Program-made: the position numbers and the translations under genes
In this document: one piece after another, positions 29,239 to 38,514 of the stretch
How the letters are laid out: each line of letters begins with the position of its first letter
Numbering within the stretch: the first letter of the stretch is position 1
Notes under the pieces: generated by a model
What the model saw: only the letters and a program-made list of their open reading frames with translations
What the model was told of the DNA's origin: nothing
The model's database searches: none
Assembly: GCA_903843705.1 (NCBI GenBank)
Contig: CAIMQW010000093.1
Coordinates: 1-64,000 of the forward strand
Source of the DNA: an uncultured Holophagaceae bacterium
Lineage (GTDB): Bacteria > Acidobacteriota > Holophagae > Holophagales > Holophagaceae
Length of the DNA: 64,000 nt
Direction of reading: 5' to 3'

Positions 29239-29865
29239 ATGCGCGCTGCCCTGCTCCTTTTCGCAACCCTCAGCCTTGCCGGCCAGGGCGCTGCCCCGCT
29301 GCCGGGTCTCGCCTCCTTCGACGAGGCCTTCTTCGCGGGCGACCGGCGCGCCATCCTCGAGGCCTGCGCGGACAAGGCCCGCTCCCTCAAGCCCAAGGAC
29401 GCGAAGTACCTCGCAGAGTGCGGCCGAGCCTACCTGGCGGCCCTGGATAAGCCCAAGGCCGAGGCGGCCTTCCGCGAGGCGGAGCTGCGCGAGCCCAAGG
29501 ACGGTCTCGTGCTGCGGCTCATCGCCCAGGGCTGGCTCAAGCATGGCTACAAGAGCGAGGCGCTGGAGGGCTACGGCAAGATCCTCGTACGCGACCCCAA
29601 AAACAAAGAGGCGGTCAGCCTGGCCGCCGTGGACCTGGCCGAAGTGGGCCTAGTCAATGAGGCCGAGCGTTACATGGGCGCCATGACCCTGCTGGACAAG
29701 GACGCCTGGGAGCGCTTCCTGCAGTTCGGGCGGGCCCTCCTGGTCGCCGGGCAGCGCAAGAAGGCAGCGACCTGGTTCGCCCGCGCCGCCATCCTGAAGC
29801 CCAACGAGGAGAAGCTGTTCCTTGAGCTCTCCCGCATCTTTGCCGAGACCCAGAGCGTCATGTAA
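29239..29865 (+). CDS. exported TPR protein, copy 2 of a tandem pair
   Basis: 208 residues from the ATG at 29239 (GGGAG upstream); the ORF-track start is antisense-like leader. Signal peptide MRAALLLFATLSLAGQG, then ACADKARSLKPKDAKYLAECGRAY and TPR-like helices to the end. Paralogue of the preceding gene, 13 bases apart. Its stop TAA overlaps the ATG of the CPBP protease gene, so the three are probably one operon. Confidence 0.75.
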   Translation: MRAALLLFATLSLAGQGAAPLPGLASFDEAFFAGDRRAILEACADKARSLKPKDAKYLAECGRAYLAALDKPKAEAAFREAELREPKDGLVLRLIAQGWLKHGYKSEALEGYGKILVRDPKNKEAVSLAAVDLAEVGLVNEAERYMGAMTLLDKDAWERFLQFGRALLVAGQRKKAATWFARAAILKPNEEKLFLELSRIFAETQSVM

Positions 29866-30743
29866 TGCCGGCCTACCTGCGCAAGGTCTTCCTGGATCCC
29901 GAAGGCGCCCTCCGGAATGGCTGGAAGGCCCTGAGCTACTTCCTGCTGGTGGTGGCCCTGAGCCTGCTCCTCACGCCCGTCTACCGCCTGCTGCCACGCC
30001 CCCTCCGGGCCGGGTTCCCGGCCCAGGGGACCGGAGTCCTGGCCTGCCTCGCCGCCGCCTGGTGCTTTCTCCGCACCGAGGGCGCCCCGCTGGGCTCCCT
30101 CGGACTCCGCCTCAACGGTCGCTTCCTGAGCCACCTGCTCCTCGGCACCCTGGGTGGCTGCGCGCTCATCGGAGCCGCGGCCGGGCTGGTCTGGTCCCTG
30201 GGGGGTCTGCACTGGACCCGCACGCCCGGGGTGGGCATTGCCCCCCTCGCCAAGGCCGCGTGGCTCTTCCTTGCTGTCGCCCTCTTCGAGGAGCTGCTCT
30301 TCCGTGGCTACGCCTTCCAGCGGGCCGCCCGGGGCCTAGGTTTCACGGGTGCCCAGACGGCCTTTGCGCTGATCTTCGCCCTGCTCCACTGGGGCAATCC
30401 GGGCATGGCCGGCGCGACCAGGGCCTGGGCCACGGTGAACATCGCCCTGGCGGCGCTGCTGCTGGGCTTTTGCTGGCGCCGCACCGGGAGCCTCGCCCTC
30501 CCCATTGGCGTGCACCTCGGCTGGAACTGGACCCAGGGCAGCCTGCTCGGCTTCGGCGTCAGCGGCACCGCCAGCCAGGGCTGGTGGACGCCCGTCTTCC
30601 ACGGCCGGCCCGAGTGGCTGACAGGCGGCAGCTTCGGCCTGGAAGCGAGCCTTCCTGGTGTCTTGGTGTGCGGAGCGGCGGTGCTGGCGCTGGGGGCCTG
30701 GAAGGGCTCTACCGGCGGTGCTTCCACTGCTTCGGAGTCTTGA
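29865..30743 (+). CDS. CPBP-family intramembrane metalloprotease
   Basis: 292 residues with about seven or eight membrane helices. The CPBP (Abi/Rce1-like) motif EELLFRG lies at ~141-147 (glutamate pair), followed by FALIFALLHWGNPG with the second-motif His and later GVHLGWNW with the third. Relatives cleave prenylated or leader peptides within the membrane. Translationally coupled to the TPR gene upstream. Substrate unknown. Confidence 0.85.
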   Translation: MPAYLRKVFLDPEGALRNGWKALSYFLLVVALSLLLTPVYRLLPRPLRAGFPAQGTGVLACLAAAWCFLRTEGAPLGSLGLRLNGRFLSHLLLGTLGGCALIGAAAGLVWSLGGLHWTRTPGVGIAPLAKAAWLFLAVALFEELLFRGYAFQRAARGLGFTGAQTAFALIFALLHWGNPGMAGATRAWATVNIALAALLLGFCWRRTGSLALPIGVHLGWNWTQGSLLGFGVSGTASQGWWTPVFHGRPEWLTGGSFGLEASLPGVLVCGAAVLALGAWKGSTGGASTASES

Positions 30744-31209
30744 TCCCGGCACCCATCACCAGGCGCATCTCGCTGGTGGGCACGAAGCCCATGCGCTGAT
30801 ACATGCCTTCGGCTTCCAGGCTGGCGTGGAGCTCCATGATCTCGATGCCCAGGCCCCGGGCCAGCTCCAGCGCGGCGTCCGTGATGTGTCCCGCCAGGCC
30901 CTTCCGACGGTGGGAAGGCAGCGTGTACAGGTTGAAGAGATAGCCGCGCACAGAGAGCGGTGTCACCGGCGTGGGCAGGGTGTCCTTCAGCAGCAGCAGG
31001 ACACTGACCACCGCCCGCCCGTCCTCCTCGAGGAGCAGGCCGCGGCACTGGCCAGTCACCAGCCAGCCGCGCAACTGGGTACGGAAGGCTTCGCCCATGC
31101 GCTTCAGGCCCTCCTCGGTGCCCATCTCCATGTCGCGGAACATGGCGACGCGATGGGCCACATGGGTTTCCAGATCAGACAGGGTAGAGGTACGCAGTGT
31201 CGGAGTCAT
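30709..31209 (-). CDS. GNAT-family N-acetyltransferase
   Basis: 166 residues from the ATG at 31209. The acetyl-CoA loop PSHRRKGLAGHI, preceded by the GYLFNLYTLP strand, and the closing MYQRMGFVP motif place it in the GNAT superfamily. The 3' end overlaps the convergent CPBP gene by 35 bases. Substrate not predictable. Confidence 0.85.
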   Translation of the reverse strand: MTPTLRTSTLSDLETHVAHRVAMFRDMEMGTEEGLKRMGEAFRTQLRGWLVTGQCRGLLLEEDGRAVVSVLLLLKDTLPTPVTPLSVRGYLFNLYTLPSHRRKGLAGHITDAALELARGLGIEIMELHASLEAEGMYQRMGFVPTSEMRLVMGAGIKTPKQWKHRR

Positions 31210-31237
31210 GCCACCAGTGTAGGCGGTATCCTGGGCC

Positions 31238-32017
31238 ATGCACTATTCAGCACTTTCGTCCGGCTCCAAGGGAAATTGCCATGCCCTGTCGGATGGCGAA
31301 CGGACGCTGCTCGTCGATGCGGGCATCTCATTGCGCCAGATCCGGGAGCGACTGGAGGTGGTCGGAGGCGACTTCAGCACCATCCAGGCCCTGGCCCTGA
31401 CCCACGAGCACTCCGACCATGTCAGCGCCCTGGGGGTCATCCTCCGGCGCACCCCCTGGGCCATCCTGGCCACCGCCGACACCCGCCGGGCCGTGGAGCA
31501 GGGTCAGCACCTTGAGATCCCCGCCGAGCGCTGGATCGAGGTGGAAGCTGGCCATGCCCTGGACTGGGCAGGCTGGCGCGTGCTGCCCTTCGCCATCCCC
31601 CACGATGCGGCCGACCCCGTGGCCTACCGCGTGGAGGTCGGGGACCTGGCCTGCGCCGTGGTCACGGACCTCGGCCACCCCACGGCCCTGGTGGCGGATC
31701 ACCTCCAGGACCTGGACCTGCTCGCGCTGGAGGCGAACCACGACGTGGACATGCTGCGGGAGGGGGACTACCCCCCCCACCTCAAGGCCCGGATTTTGAG
31801 CCGGGTCGGCCACCTCAGCAATGCCTCCATGGCGGAGCTGCTGGCCCGGGTCTGCTCGCCCCGCTTGCGGCTGCTCATCCTGGCCCATCTGAGCGAGTCC
31901 AACACCCACCCCGACCTGGCCCGGTTCGCGGCGGAAGAGATCCTCCAGGGCACCGCCGTGGCGCTGCATGTCGCCCACCAGCGGAATCCCCTGGCCCTCG
32001 CCCTCCCTTCTGTCTGA
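31238..32017 (+). CDS. MBL-fold hydrolase, YycJ/WalJ-like
   Basis: 259 residues. Metal-binding THEHSDH at 55-61, VVTDLGH, LALEANHD and GHLSNASMAELLA follow the order of the WalJ/YycJ exonuclease family. SGSKGNCHAL near the N-terminus is also typical of that group. Likely a two-metal nuclease or phosphodiesterase. Divergent from the GNAT gene by 28 bases and followed by the LolA-like gene. Confidence 0.85.
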   Translation: MHYSALSSGSKGNCHALSDGERTLLVDAGISLRQIRERLEVVGGDFSTIQALALTHEHSDHVSALGVILRRTPWAILATADTRRAVEQGQHLEIPAERWIEVEAGHALDWAGWRVLPFAIPHDAADPVAYRVEVGDLACAVVTDLGHPTALVADHLQDLDLLALEANHDVDMLREGDYPPHLKARILSRVGHLSNASMAELLARVCSPRLRLLILAHLSESNTHPDLARFAAEEILQGTAVALHVAHQRNPLALALPSV

Positions 32018-32027
32018 GGATCACCTG

Positions 32028-32705
32028 ATGCTTCGGTACGCGGCCTCCCTGCTCCTCCTGGTCCTGCCCGCCCTGGGCCAGGCGCCGCCCCCGCTGCGTG
32101 AGGTGGTGGAGCGCTTCGACGCAGCCCAGGCCCAGGTCCAGACCCTCCAGTGCCCCTTCACCCTCACCCTACGGCGGGCCCTACTCAAGACCCCCTCGGT
32201 GACCCGGGGAACCCTCTCCCTCCAGGGTTCTGAGTTCGCCCACTTCGCCTTCCAGCCCCCAGACGACTTGATCCTCCACTTGACCCCCAAGGCGCTCATC
32301 TCCTACAGCCCCGAGGCCCGGGAGGGAGAGCTCATGAAGATCGGGATGATCAAGAACTCCGACCGGAAGTTTCTGGGCCTGGGCCAGAAGCTCAGCTACC
32401 TGTCCGACTACTTCCAGATCGAGGTGGGCGAGGCCAAGGTCGGCACCAGCGCCTGGCTGCTGGCCCTGACCCCGCGCACCCTCTCGCTCCGGAAGCGGAT
32501 GCAGGCCGTGAACCTCTGGGTGGACAAGGAGACCTGGCTGCCCCGGCAGATCCAGTGGATCGAGCGCAGCGGCGACTCCTGGCTGCTGGAGTTGGGCGCC
32601 TTGCGGATCAACCAGCCCCTGCCCGCGTCTGTCACCGGCTTCAAGCTGCCTGAGGGCATCCCACTCCAGAGCGAGTTTAGCTTCTTCGCCACGCGGAAAA
32701 AGTAG
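32028..32705 (+). CDS. LolA-like outer-membrane lipoprotein carrier
   Basis: 225 residues from the ATG at 32028 with GAGGA upstream. Signal peptide MLRYAASLLLLVLPALGQA. The remainder fits the LolA fold: REVVERFDAAQAQVQTLQC, a curved sheet with SLQGSEFAHFAFQPPD, YSPEAREGELMKI and LWVDKETWLPRQIQW. It would ferry lipoproteins across the periplasm, which suits a genome with many lipoproteins. Full LolCDE is not in the window. Confidence 0.75.
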   Translation: MLRYAASLLLLVLPALGQAPPPLREVVERFDAAQAQVQTLQCPFTLTLRRALLKTPSVTRGTLSLQGSEFAHFAFQPPDDLILHLTPKALISYSPEAREGELMKIGMIKNSDRKFLGLGQKLSYLSDYFQIEVGEAKVGTSAWLLALTPRTLSLRKRMQAVNLWVDKETWLPRQIQWIERSGDSWLLELGALRINQPLPASVTGFKLPEGIPLQSEFSFFATRKK

Positions 32706-32734
32706 AGCTACACTGCTAGCTTCCCGAGGGCCCG

Positions 32735-33346
32735 ATGATTGTGATGTGCCCTGCTTGCCAGGCCCGCTTCCAATACGACGACAGTCGCTTCGGCGCGGCT
32801 GTCTCCAAGCGGTTCAAGTGTCCGAAGTGCAGCCACGTGTTTGAGGTCATCAACCCGGCCATGGCCCCGCCCCCGGTGGAAGAGACCCTCTCCCGACCCA
32901 TCACCAGCCCCCTGCCCGAGGAGGCGCCGGCCCCACCCCGTGTGCCCGCCGCCCGGACCACCGCCAAGCGCGACCGGGACTCCATGCTGGCTGCTGCTGG
33001 CATCCAGGGGATCGGCATTCCGCCGGGGCTCCGCTTCAGCCTCGCCTTTCTGACGGGTCCCCAGGCCTCCATGGTCCACGTGCTCCAGGTCCCCGAGACG
33101 GTCATCGGCCGCGAGGAGGGGGATGTGATCACCCAGGACCCCGAGACTTCCCGCCGCCATGCTCTGCTGGAAATCCACCCCGACGGCTCAGTCTGGATCA
33201 GCGATCTGCAATCCACCAACGGCACCCTGGTCAATGGGGAGCGGATCACAGCCCCTGTCCAGCTCAGCAGCCAGCAGGAGTTCTCCTGCGGCAACAGCAC
33301 GTTCATGTTGCTGGTGCGTAACACCGACGAGTTCCCCCTGAACTGA
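32735..33346 (+). CDS. zinc-ribbon / FHA-domain protein
   Basis: 203 residues. The N-terminus CPAC (5-8) and CPKC (29-32) form an MJ0042-type zinc ribbon. A Pro-rich linker follows. Residues ~115-195 are an FHA phosphothreonine-binding domain (ETVIGREEGD, SRRHALLEI, DLQSTNGTLVNGERI). FHA proteins commonly read out Ser/Thr kinases; a PknB-type kinase lies at 3725 in this window. Followed 11 bases later by a TPR membrane protein. Confidence 0.88.
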   Translation: MIVMCPACQARFQYDDSRFGAAVSKRFKCPKCSHVFEVINPAMAPPPVEETLSRPITSPLPEEAPAPPRVPAARTTAKRDRDSMLAAAGIQGIGIPPGLRFSLAFLTGPQASMVHVLQVPETVIGREEGDVITQDPETSRRHALLEIHPDGSVWISDLQSTNGTLVNGERITAPVQLSSQQEFSCGNSTFMLLVRNTDEFPLN

Positions 33347-33357
33347 GACCTGATGCC

Positions 33358-35013
33358 ATGACGCCCGACACCTACGAGTCCTACCTGCTCCAGGCGGAAG
33401 CACTCTTCGCCGAGGGGGAGGTCGTCAAGGCCGGCCAGATCTGGCAGGCCATTCTCAAACAGCAGCCTACCCACACGGTGGCCCGCGAGCGGCTCATGGC
33501 CGTGCGGACACGCCTGCTGGCCATCCAGGAGACTGAATCCCGGGGCCCCGCTCCTGAACCCGAGCTGCCGCCAGAAAGCCCAGACCGCGGTAGCCCTTCG
33601 TCGCAGGACGTTGAGCGTCTCCTGGCAGATGGCTGCACCCTCTACGACATGGGCCAGCTTGAGGATGCCCTCCTGAAGTGGGAGGAGCTGCTGTGCCTGA
33701 ATCCGAACCATGTCTTGGCCCGGAGCTACGCCGATGGCGCCCGCCGGGAGCTGGGCAGCCTGCTGGCCCCAGCCGCGGCCACCAAACCAGCGACCACAGC
33801 AAGCCAGGCTCCGCCGACCGAAGAGGACACCGACAAGCTCCAGCGGGAGGCCGTCCAGCTCTACGACCTGGGCCTCGTCGAGGAGGCCATCTCCAAGTGG
33901 GAACAGATCCTCGCCCTGGAACCCCATCGACAGGAGATTCAGGCCTACCTGCATCAAGCGCAGGCCGAGGTGGGGCAGGTCACCCTCCTCGTTCCCGCCA
34001 CCCATGACCGCGAGTCCTTGGACCTCAAGCTGCGCCAGGCCGAGCACCTCCTCATCCTGCAGCGGCACGAAGAGGCCGCCTTCACCTTCCAGCAGGCCCT
34101 TGGCCTCGCCCCGGGGAACGTCAGGGCGCTCCAGGGACTGGCGCGCTGCCAAAAATCGAACCCGGGCGAGGGCAGCCCCTCGGCTCAGCAGGAGGATCCC
34201 GGCCCACCGAAGGGTATCCATCTTCTGGCGCACCAGGACAGCACTCTGGTTGGCGAAGGCCGGGGGGTAGAACCTCCGGCGCTTCTATTGAAAGCCACCC
34301 CAGCCCTCCGGGAGGGCCTCTACCTGCCCGAAGGCCTCCGCGAGACCGCGGACCGGCTGCCCTGGCTGAAGGACCCCCGCCGGATGGCGGCCATCGGAGG
34401 CGCCGTGCTGGCCCTGGCCGCCTGCCTCGCCCTGGTCCACAACTACCGCAAGGATCAGGCCCTGAAGGATGAGGTGCGGGCTGCCCGGGCCGCCGCCGCC
34501 GTGCCCCTGGCCCAGGAAGCCCTGGCCGTGGACCTGGTGGAAACTCCGGCCGCTATCCGCCAGGAGGCGGAGACCGCCCTGGTCACGGATCCCCTGCGCG
34601 CCTACCTGCGGGCGCAGGCCCTCCTGGCACGGGATCCCGCCGACGCGTCGGCGGGGATTCTGCTGGAGAAAGCCCGCGCGGGTCTGCCAGGGGGTGTCTC
34701 GGGAGCCAGCCTCGGCGAGTTCGAGAAGCACCTCCAGAGCGGCAACCTGGAAGGCGCAGCCAAGGTGATCGAGGCCCTGCTCCGGGCGCAGCCCGAGGAT
34801 GCCGTGCTGCGCCTCCGCGCCTGCCGGGTGCAGCTGGCGCTCTGCTCCATCCATGCCGCCCAGGCCAAGTGGGAGGCCGCCCAGGAAGACCTGCTCCGGG
34901 GTCGGGCGCTCCAGCCCGGCGACAAGAGCTGGCAGATCCGCCTGCAGCTGCTTGAGCGGGTGAAGGCTCTGCCCAGGACCCAACAGGCAGCGTGGATCCC
35001 CTTGCTGGGCTAG
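33358..35013 (+). CDS. large TPR protein with one membrane segment
   Basis: 551 residues. N-terminal half: TPR units (YLLQAEALFAEGEVVKAGQIW, DGCTLYDMGQLEDALLKWEEL, AVQLYDLGLVEEAISKWEQI). One membrane helix at ~345-360 (MAAIGGAVLALAACLALVHNY), then a helical C-terminus predicted across the membrane. Lies in operon with the FHA protein. May be an assembly scaffold. No catalytic motif. Confidence 0.75.
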   Translation: MTPDTYESYLLQAEALFAEGEVVKAGQIWQAILKQQPTHTVARERLMAVRTRLLAIQETESRGPAPEPELPPESPDRGSPSSQDVERLLADGCTLYDMGQLEDALLKWEELLCLNPNHVLARSYADGARRELGSLLAPAAATKPATTASQAPPTEEDTDKLQREAVQLYDLGLVEEAISKWEQILALEPHRQEIQAYLHQAQAEVGQVTLLVPATHDRESLDLKLRQAEHLLILQRHEEAAFTFQQALGLAPGNVRALQGLARCQKSNPGEGSPSAQQEDPGPPKGIHLLAHQDSTLVGEGRGVEPPALLLKATPALREGLYLPEGLRETADRLPWLKDPRRMAAIGGAVLALAACLALVHNYRKDQALKDEVRAARAAAAVPLAQEALAVDLVETPAAIRQEAETALVTDPLRAYLRAQALLARDPADASAGILLEKARAGLPGGVSGASLGEFEKHLQSGNLEGAAKVIEALLRAQPEDAVLRLRACRVQLALCSIHAAQAKWEAAQEDLLRGRALQPGDKSWQIRLQLLERVKALPRTQQAAWIPLLG

Positions 35014-35027
35014 GGGGTCCGGCGGAC

Positions 35028-36146
35028 TTACAACCCGGGGAGTCCCAGTTGGGCGTCGAAGTCGGCCTGGATCTGCCGGATTTCATCCAGGGAGGCCTCG
35101 AAGGCGCGGTGCACCTCGGGGTCGAAGTGGGTCCCTGCGCTGGCCCTGATGATCCGGATGGCTTCGTCCTCACTCATCGCCTCGCGGTAGGGACGTCGCG
35201 TGGACAGGGCGTCGAAGACATCCACCAGGGCCACGATCCGGGCCTCCAGGGGAATCTGCTCCTTGGCCAGGCCATGGGGATAGCCGCTGCCATTCCACTT
35301 TTCGTGGTGGGACAGGGCGATCTGGGCCGCCGTGTGCAGCAGGGGATTACCACTGATCGGCTCTCCGGAGGGTAGGGGCCCTTCCATCCCAGAGACCAGG
35401 CGGTTGACCGGGTGGTCCCGGCGCAGGATCCCGGCCCCGATGGTGCAGTGCTGCTTGACGATGACCCACTCTTCGCTGGTGAGCTTCCCGGGCTTCAGGA
35501 GCACGCGATCAGGAATCCCGATCTTGCCAAGGTCGTGCAAGGCGCTCGCGATGAAGATCAGCTCACACTCATCCGCGCTCATGCCCAATTTTGAGGCGAG
35601 CGGCGGACAGTAGTGGCTCACGCGGAAGACGTGTCCGCCGGTGTCCTCGTCACGGTACTCCGCGGCCCTGGCAAGGCTTAGGACGATTTCCTTGTTGGAT
35701 GTTTCCAGTGCACGGGTTCTTTCCTTGACCTTGCTCTCCAGGAGGTTGTTCTGCTTCTGGAGCTCTTCCTGGTAGTGCCGAATCCGAAGCACACTCCGCA
35801 GTCTGGCCAGGAGAACCTCAGGATCCACCGGCTTGTCCAGAAGATCCGCGGCGCCGAGGTCCAGGGCGCGCCGCTTGAGGGTCTGGTCCTGCAGCCCCGT
35901 GACGATGATGACGGGCGGCCCGCCGCTCTCGAGCGCGTGGATCCGGGAGAGGAGCTCGATCCCGTCCATCCCCGGCATCTTCACATCGCTGATGACCACG
36001 TCCACCGGATGGTCCTGGAGGTAGTCCAAGACCGCCTCGGCCGACTCGAAGAACCGCAGCTCCCAGTCCTCACGAAGGTCCTGCAGTGAACGGCGGTAGC
36101 CGCTCAGGATATGGGGCTCATCATCCACAAATACAAGGGTGCGCAT
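35028..36146 (-). CDS. response regulator with HD-GYP domain (c-di-GMP phosphodiesterase type)
   Basis: 372 residues from the ATG at 36146; an in-frame ATG at 36155 is also possible. Receiver domain with phospho-acceptor Asp54 (VVISDVKMPGMDG) and LLDKPVD lysine. A coiled-coil linker (QKQNNLLESKVKERTRALE) leads to HD-GYP: GHVFRVSHY, HDLGKIGIPD and HHEKWNGSGYPHGL. This domain degrades cyclic di-GMP to GMP. No partner histidine kinase is next to it. A/T-rich DNA upstream (36180-36210) may hold its promoter. Confidence 0.93.
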   Translation of the reverse strand: MRTLVFVDDEPHILSGYRRSLQDLREDWELRFFESAEAVLDYLQDHPVDVVISDVKMPGMDGIELLSRIHALESGGPPVIIVTGLQDQTLKRRALDLGAADLLDKPVDPEVLLARLRSVLRIRHYQEELQKQNNLLESKVKERTRALETSNKEIVLSLARAAEYRDEDTGGHVFRVSHYCPPLASKLGMSADECELIFIASALHDLGKIGIPDRVLLKPGKLTSEEWVIVKQHCTIGAGILRRDHPVNRLVSGMEGPLPSGEPISGNPLLHTAAQIALSHHEKWNGSGYPHGLAKEQIPLEARIVALVDVFDALSTRRPYREAMSEDEAIRIIRASAGTHFDPEVHRAFEASLDEIRQIQADFDAQLGLPGL

Positions 36147-36212
36147 CGGGCTCATCTCTCTGCTGTCTGGTGAAGTAGAACAGGTGCCCATTCATTAAAC
36201 TAAATTTTGATT

Positions 36213-37367
36213 TCAATCCACCCAGACTTCGGGGGGCACAGGGTGACTGAGGAAGTGGGTCATCCCCTCGCTGAGGCCGTAGGCCCCGGTGGTGCCGAAG
36301 GCGAGGAGGTCCCCCGGCGCCAACTCGGGCAGCCGCACGTCCCCCAGTCGGTCCAGGCTGGTGCACAGGGGTCCCGCCAGGGTGAAGGGGACCTGACCCT
36401 CGGGCTTGCCCACAGCCTTCACCGGGAAGGGCTGCCCTGTAAGCAGGGGCCGGAGCAGGTGGTTGATGCCGCCTTCCAGGATGGCGAAGCGGATGCCCCG
36501 GCTCTCTTTGACGCGCACCACGCGGGCCAGGTAGACGCCGCAGGGACCCGCGAGGAAGCGGCCTGGTTCCAGGATCAGCTCCCCGGTGAACCAGGGGTGG
36601 CGCTCCAGCAGGTCAGACAGCCCCCGGCCAAGGACCGCAAGATCCAAGGGGGCCTCCTCCGACGCATAGGGCACACCCAGGCCTCCGCCCAAATCAATCT
36701 GCTCGAAGACGAGGCCATGGGTGGCGCAGAGGCGCCGGGCCAGCTCCAGCACGGCGCTGTGGATGGCCAGCAGCTTGGCCGCGTCACGCTGATTGCTGGC
36801 CGCAAACACATGCAGGCCACGGATGCGGACGTGGCGCAGCGTGACGGCCCGGGCCAACACCGCCGGAACATCCTCCTCGTCCACCCCGAAGGCCGAGGGG
36901 CCGCTGCCGCCGATGATGCGGTTGCCCTCGGTGATATCGATGGCTGGATGCACCCGCAGGTTCACGGACACCTCGGCCTGGGCCAGCTCGTCGATGCGGG
37001 CCAGGTCCTCCCAGCCCTCGGCTTGGACGCGGACCCCCATGGCCAGGGCCTTCCGCAGCTCCGGTCCCCGTTTGCCGGGACCCGCAAAGAAGGCTCGGCC
37101 CGGCGGGAGCGCCAGGGCCTCCACCTTCTCCAGCTCGCCGATGGAGGCGCAATCAAAGCTGGCGCCCAGGGTCGCGAAGCGGCGCAGCAGGGCGGGATGC
37201 GAGTTTGCCTTCACCGCGAAGGCCAGCCGCACCCGAGCAGGCAGCACCGCGCGCAGCCCCGCAAGCTGCTCCTCCGCCACCCGCCCCGAGTAGGCGAAGC
37301 AGGGCGTGCCGTGGGCCTCCGCCAGGGTCTGGCACTGCGCGTCGTTGAAGGCGAAGAGGGGGTTCAT
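36213..37367 (-). CDS. lysA: diaminopimelate decarboxylase-type PLP decarboxylase
   Basis: 384 residues, last gene of the lysine operon. PLP-dependent alanine-racemase-like barrel: AFAVKANSH with Schiff-base Lys53, IDLGGGLGVPY phosphate loop, EPGRFLAGPCGVYLARV, and the second-site segment GPLCTSLDRLGD with the catalytic Cys. GAYG near the end is kept. Operon position makes LysA (meso-diaminopimelate to lysine) the best call. The sequence is divergent enough that a related PLP decarboxylase cannot be excluded. The start may be the GTG at 37370 or the ATG at 37367. Confidence 0.82.
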   Translation of the reverse strand: MNPLFAFNDAQCQTLAEAHGTPCFAYSGRVAEEQLAGLRAVLPARVRLAFAVKANSHPALLRRFATLGASFDCASIGELEKVEALALPPGRAFFAGPGKRGPELRKALAMGVRVQAEGWEDLARIDELAQAEVSVNLRVHPAIDITEGNRIIGGSGPSAFGVDEEDVPAVLARAVTLRHVRIRGLHVFAASNQRDAAKLLAIHSAVLELARRLCATHGLVFEQIDLGGGLGVPYASEEAPLDLAVLGRGLSDLLERHPWFTGELILEPGRFLAGPCGVYLARVVRVKESRGIRFAILEGGINHLLRPLLTGQPFPVKAVGKPEGQVPFTLAGPLCTSLDRLGDVRLPELAPGDLLAFGTTGAYGLSEGMTHFLSHPVPPEVWVD

Positions 37368-37377
37368 CACGGGACCT

Positions 37378-38493
37378 TTAACTGAGCCAATGCGGCGCGA
37401 GCCGCTTGACGCCTTCGCGCAGCTGCTCGGGGGTGGCGGCGAAGCTGAGGCGGGCGTGACCGCGGCCGGTTTCGCCAAAGGCGAGGCCCGGGATGAGCAC
37501 CACCTTGGCCTCATCCCGCAGCTTGAGGGCGAATGCCAGGGGGTCCGCATGGGCCGACTCTGGCAGGGGCATGAAGTGGTAGAAGGTGCCGTCCGGGGGC
37601 GTCACCGTCTGGCCCAGGTGCTCCCGCAGGGCCTCCGCCAAGGCCTCCCACCGGCCACGGATGGCGGCACGGGCCTCGGCGAGGATGGATTCAGAGTGTT
37701 CAAGCAGAGCCAGGGCCGCCCACTGAGCGGGCGTGGCCGTGCCGGTCACCGCGTAGCCATGGACCACCCTGGCCGGGGTCAGCCAGACGGGATCGCCGAT
37801 GGCCCAACCCACCCGCAGGCCGGGGGCACCCCACCCCTTGCTGACCGAGCTCACCACCACACCACGGTCTGTCACATCCCGCAGTCCGGGGGGGCGCACG
37901 CCGAAGTGCAGGTCCCGGTAGACCTCGTCAGAGATCAGCAGCAGGCTACGGGCCAGACAGGCCTCGGCCACCCGGCGCAGCGCCTCCAGATCCCCGCCCC
38001 CGCCGGTGGGATTGGAGGGCAGGTTGAGGATCACGGCCGAGGCGTCCGGCGTGGCCGCCAGCACCTGCAGCAGCGCATCGGCATCCAGGCGGAAGCGGTC
38101 CGGCGACAGGGCGTAGGGCACCGGCTCCGCGCCCGCCATCCGGGCCAGGGCCGGGTAGGCCACGAAGCCAGGATCAGGCATTAGCACTTTGGTGCCGGGC
38201 TCCACCCAGGCCTGGAAGAGGGCGAAGAGCGCCCCCTGGGAACCCGTGGTGATCAGCACCTCGTCCACAGTGGCGCCATGGAAGGCTGCCACCGCCTTGC
38301 GGAGATCCATCAGGCCCGCGTGGGGCACATAGCCGCAGGGGCCAGGGGCCCGGAGCAGGGCCAGGCGCGCGGGTTCCGGCAGGTCCCAGGTGGGCTCACC
38401 AAGACCCAGCGGAATGGCCCCGGGCGGCGTGCCGTCTGTAATCGCCCGGATGGGGGAGGGCTTGAGCAGGGAGAGGCGGGAGGCTGTTTTCAT
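37378..38493 (-). CDS. dapC: PLP aminotransferase, likely N-succinyldiaminopimelate aminotransferase
   Basis: 371 residues, fold-type I aminotransferase: GYVPHAGLMDLRKAVA, NLPSNPTG, ISDEVYRDLHFG, and SSVSKGWGAPGLRVGW with the PLP Lys. Between dapD and lysA in the operon, it fits the succinyl-DAP aminotransferase step. Aminotransferases of this class have broad specificity, so the assignment rests on context. Confidence 0.8.
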   Translation of the reverse strand: MKTASRLSLLKPSPIRAITDGTPPGAIPLGLGEPTWDLPEPARLALLRAPGPCGYVPHAGLMDLRKAVAAFHGATVDEVLITTGSQGALFALFQAWVEPGTKVLMPDPGFVAYPALARMAGAEPVPYALSPDRFRLDADALLQVLAATPDASAVILNLPSNPTGGGGDLEALRRVAEACLARSLLLISDEVYRDLHFGVRPPGLRDVTDRGVVVSSVSKGWGAPGLRVGWAIGDPVWLTPARVVHGYAVTGTATPAQWAALALLEHSESILAEARAAIRGRWEALAEALREHLGQTVTPPDGTFYHFMPLPESAHADPLAFALKLRDEAKVVLIPGLAFGETGRGHARLSFAATPEQLREGVKRLAPHWLS

Positions 38494-38514
38494 GGGTGGT
38501 TCCTGGCTCCGAAG

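Noticed and set aside
36207-37385. 392-residue + strand ORF
   Set aside because: Exactly antisense to lysA; His/Gly/Gln-rich shadow composition.
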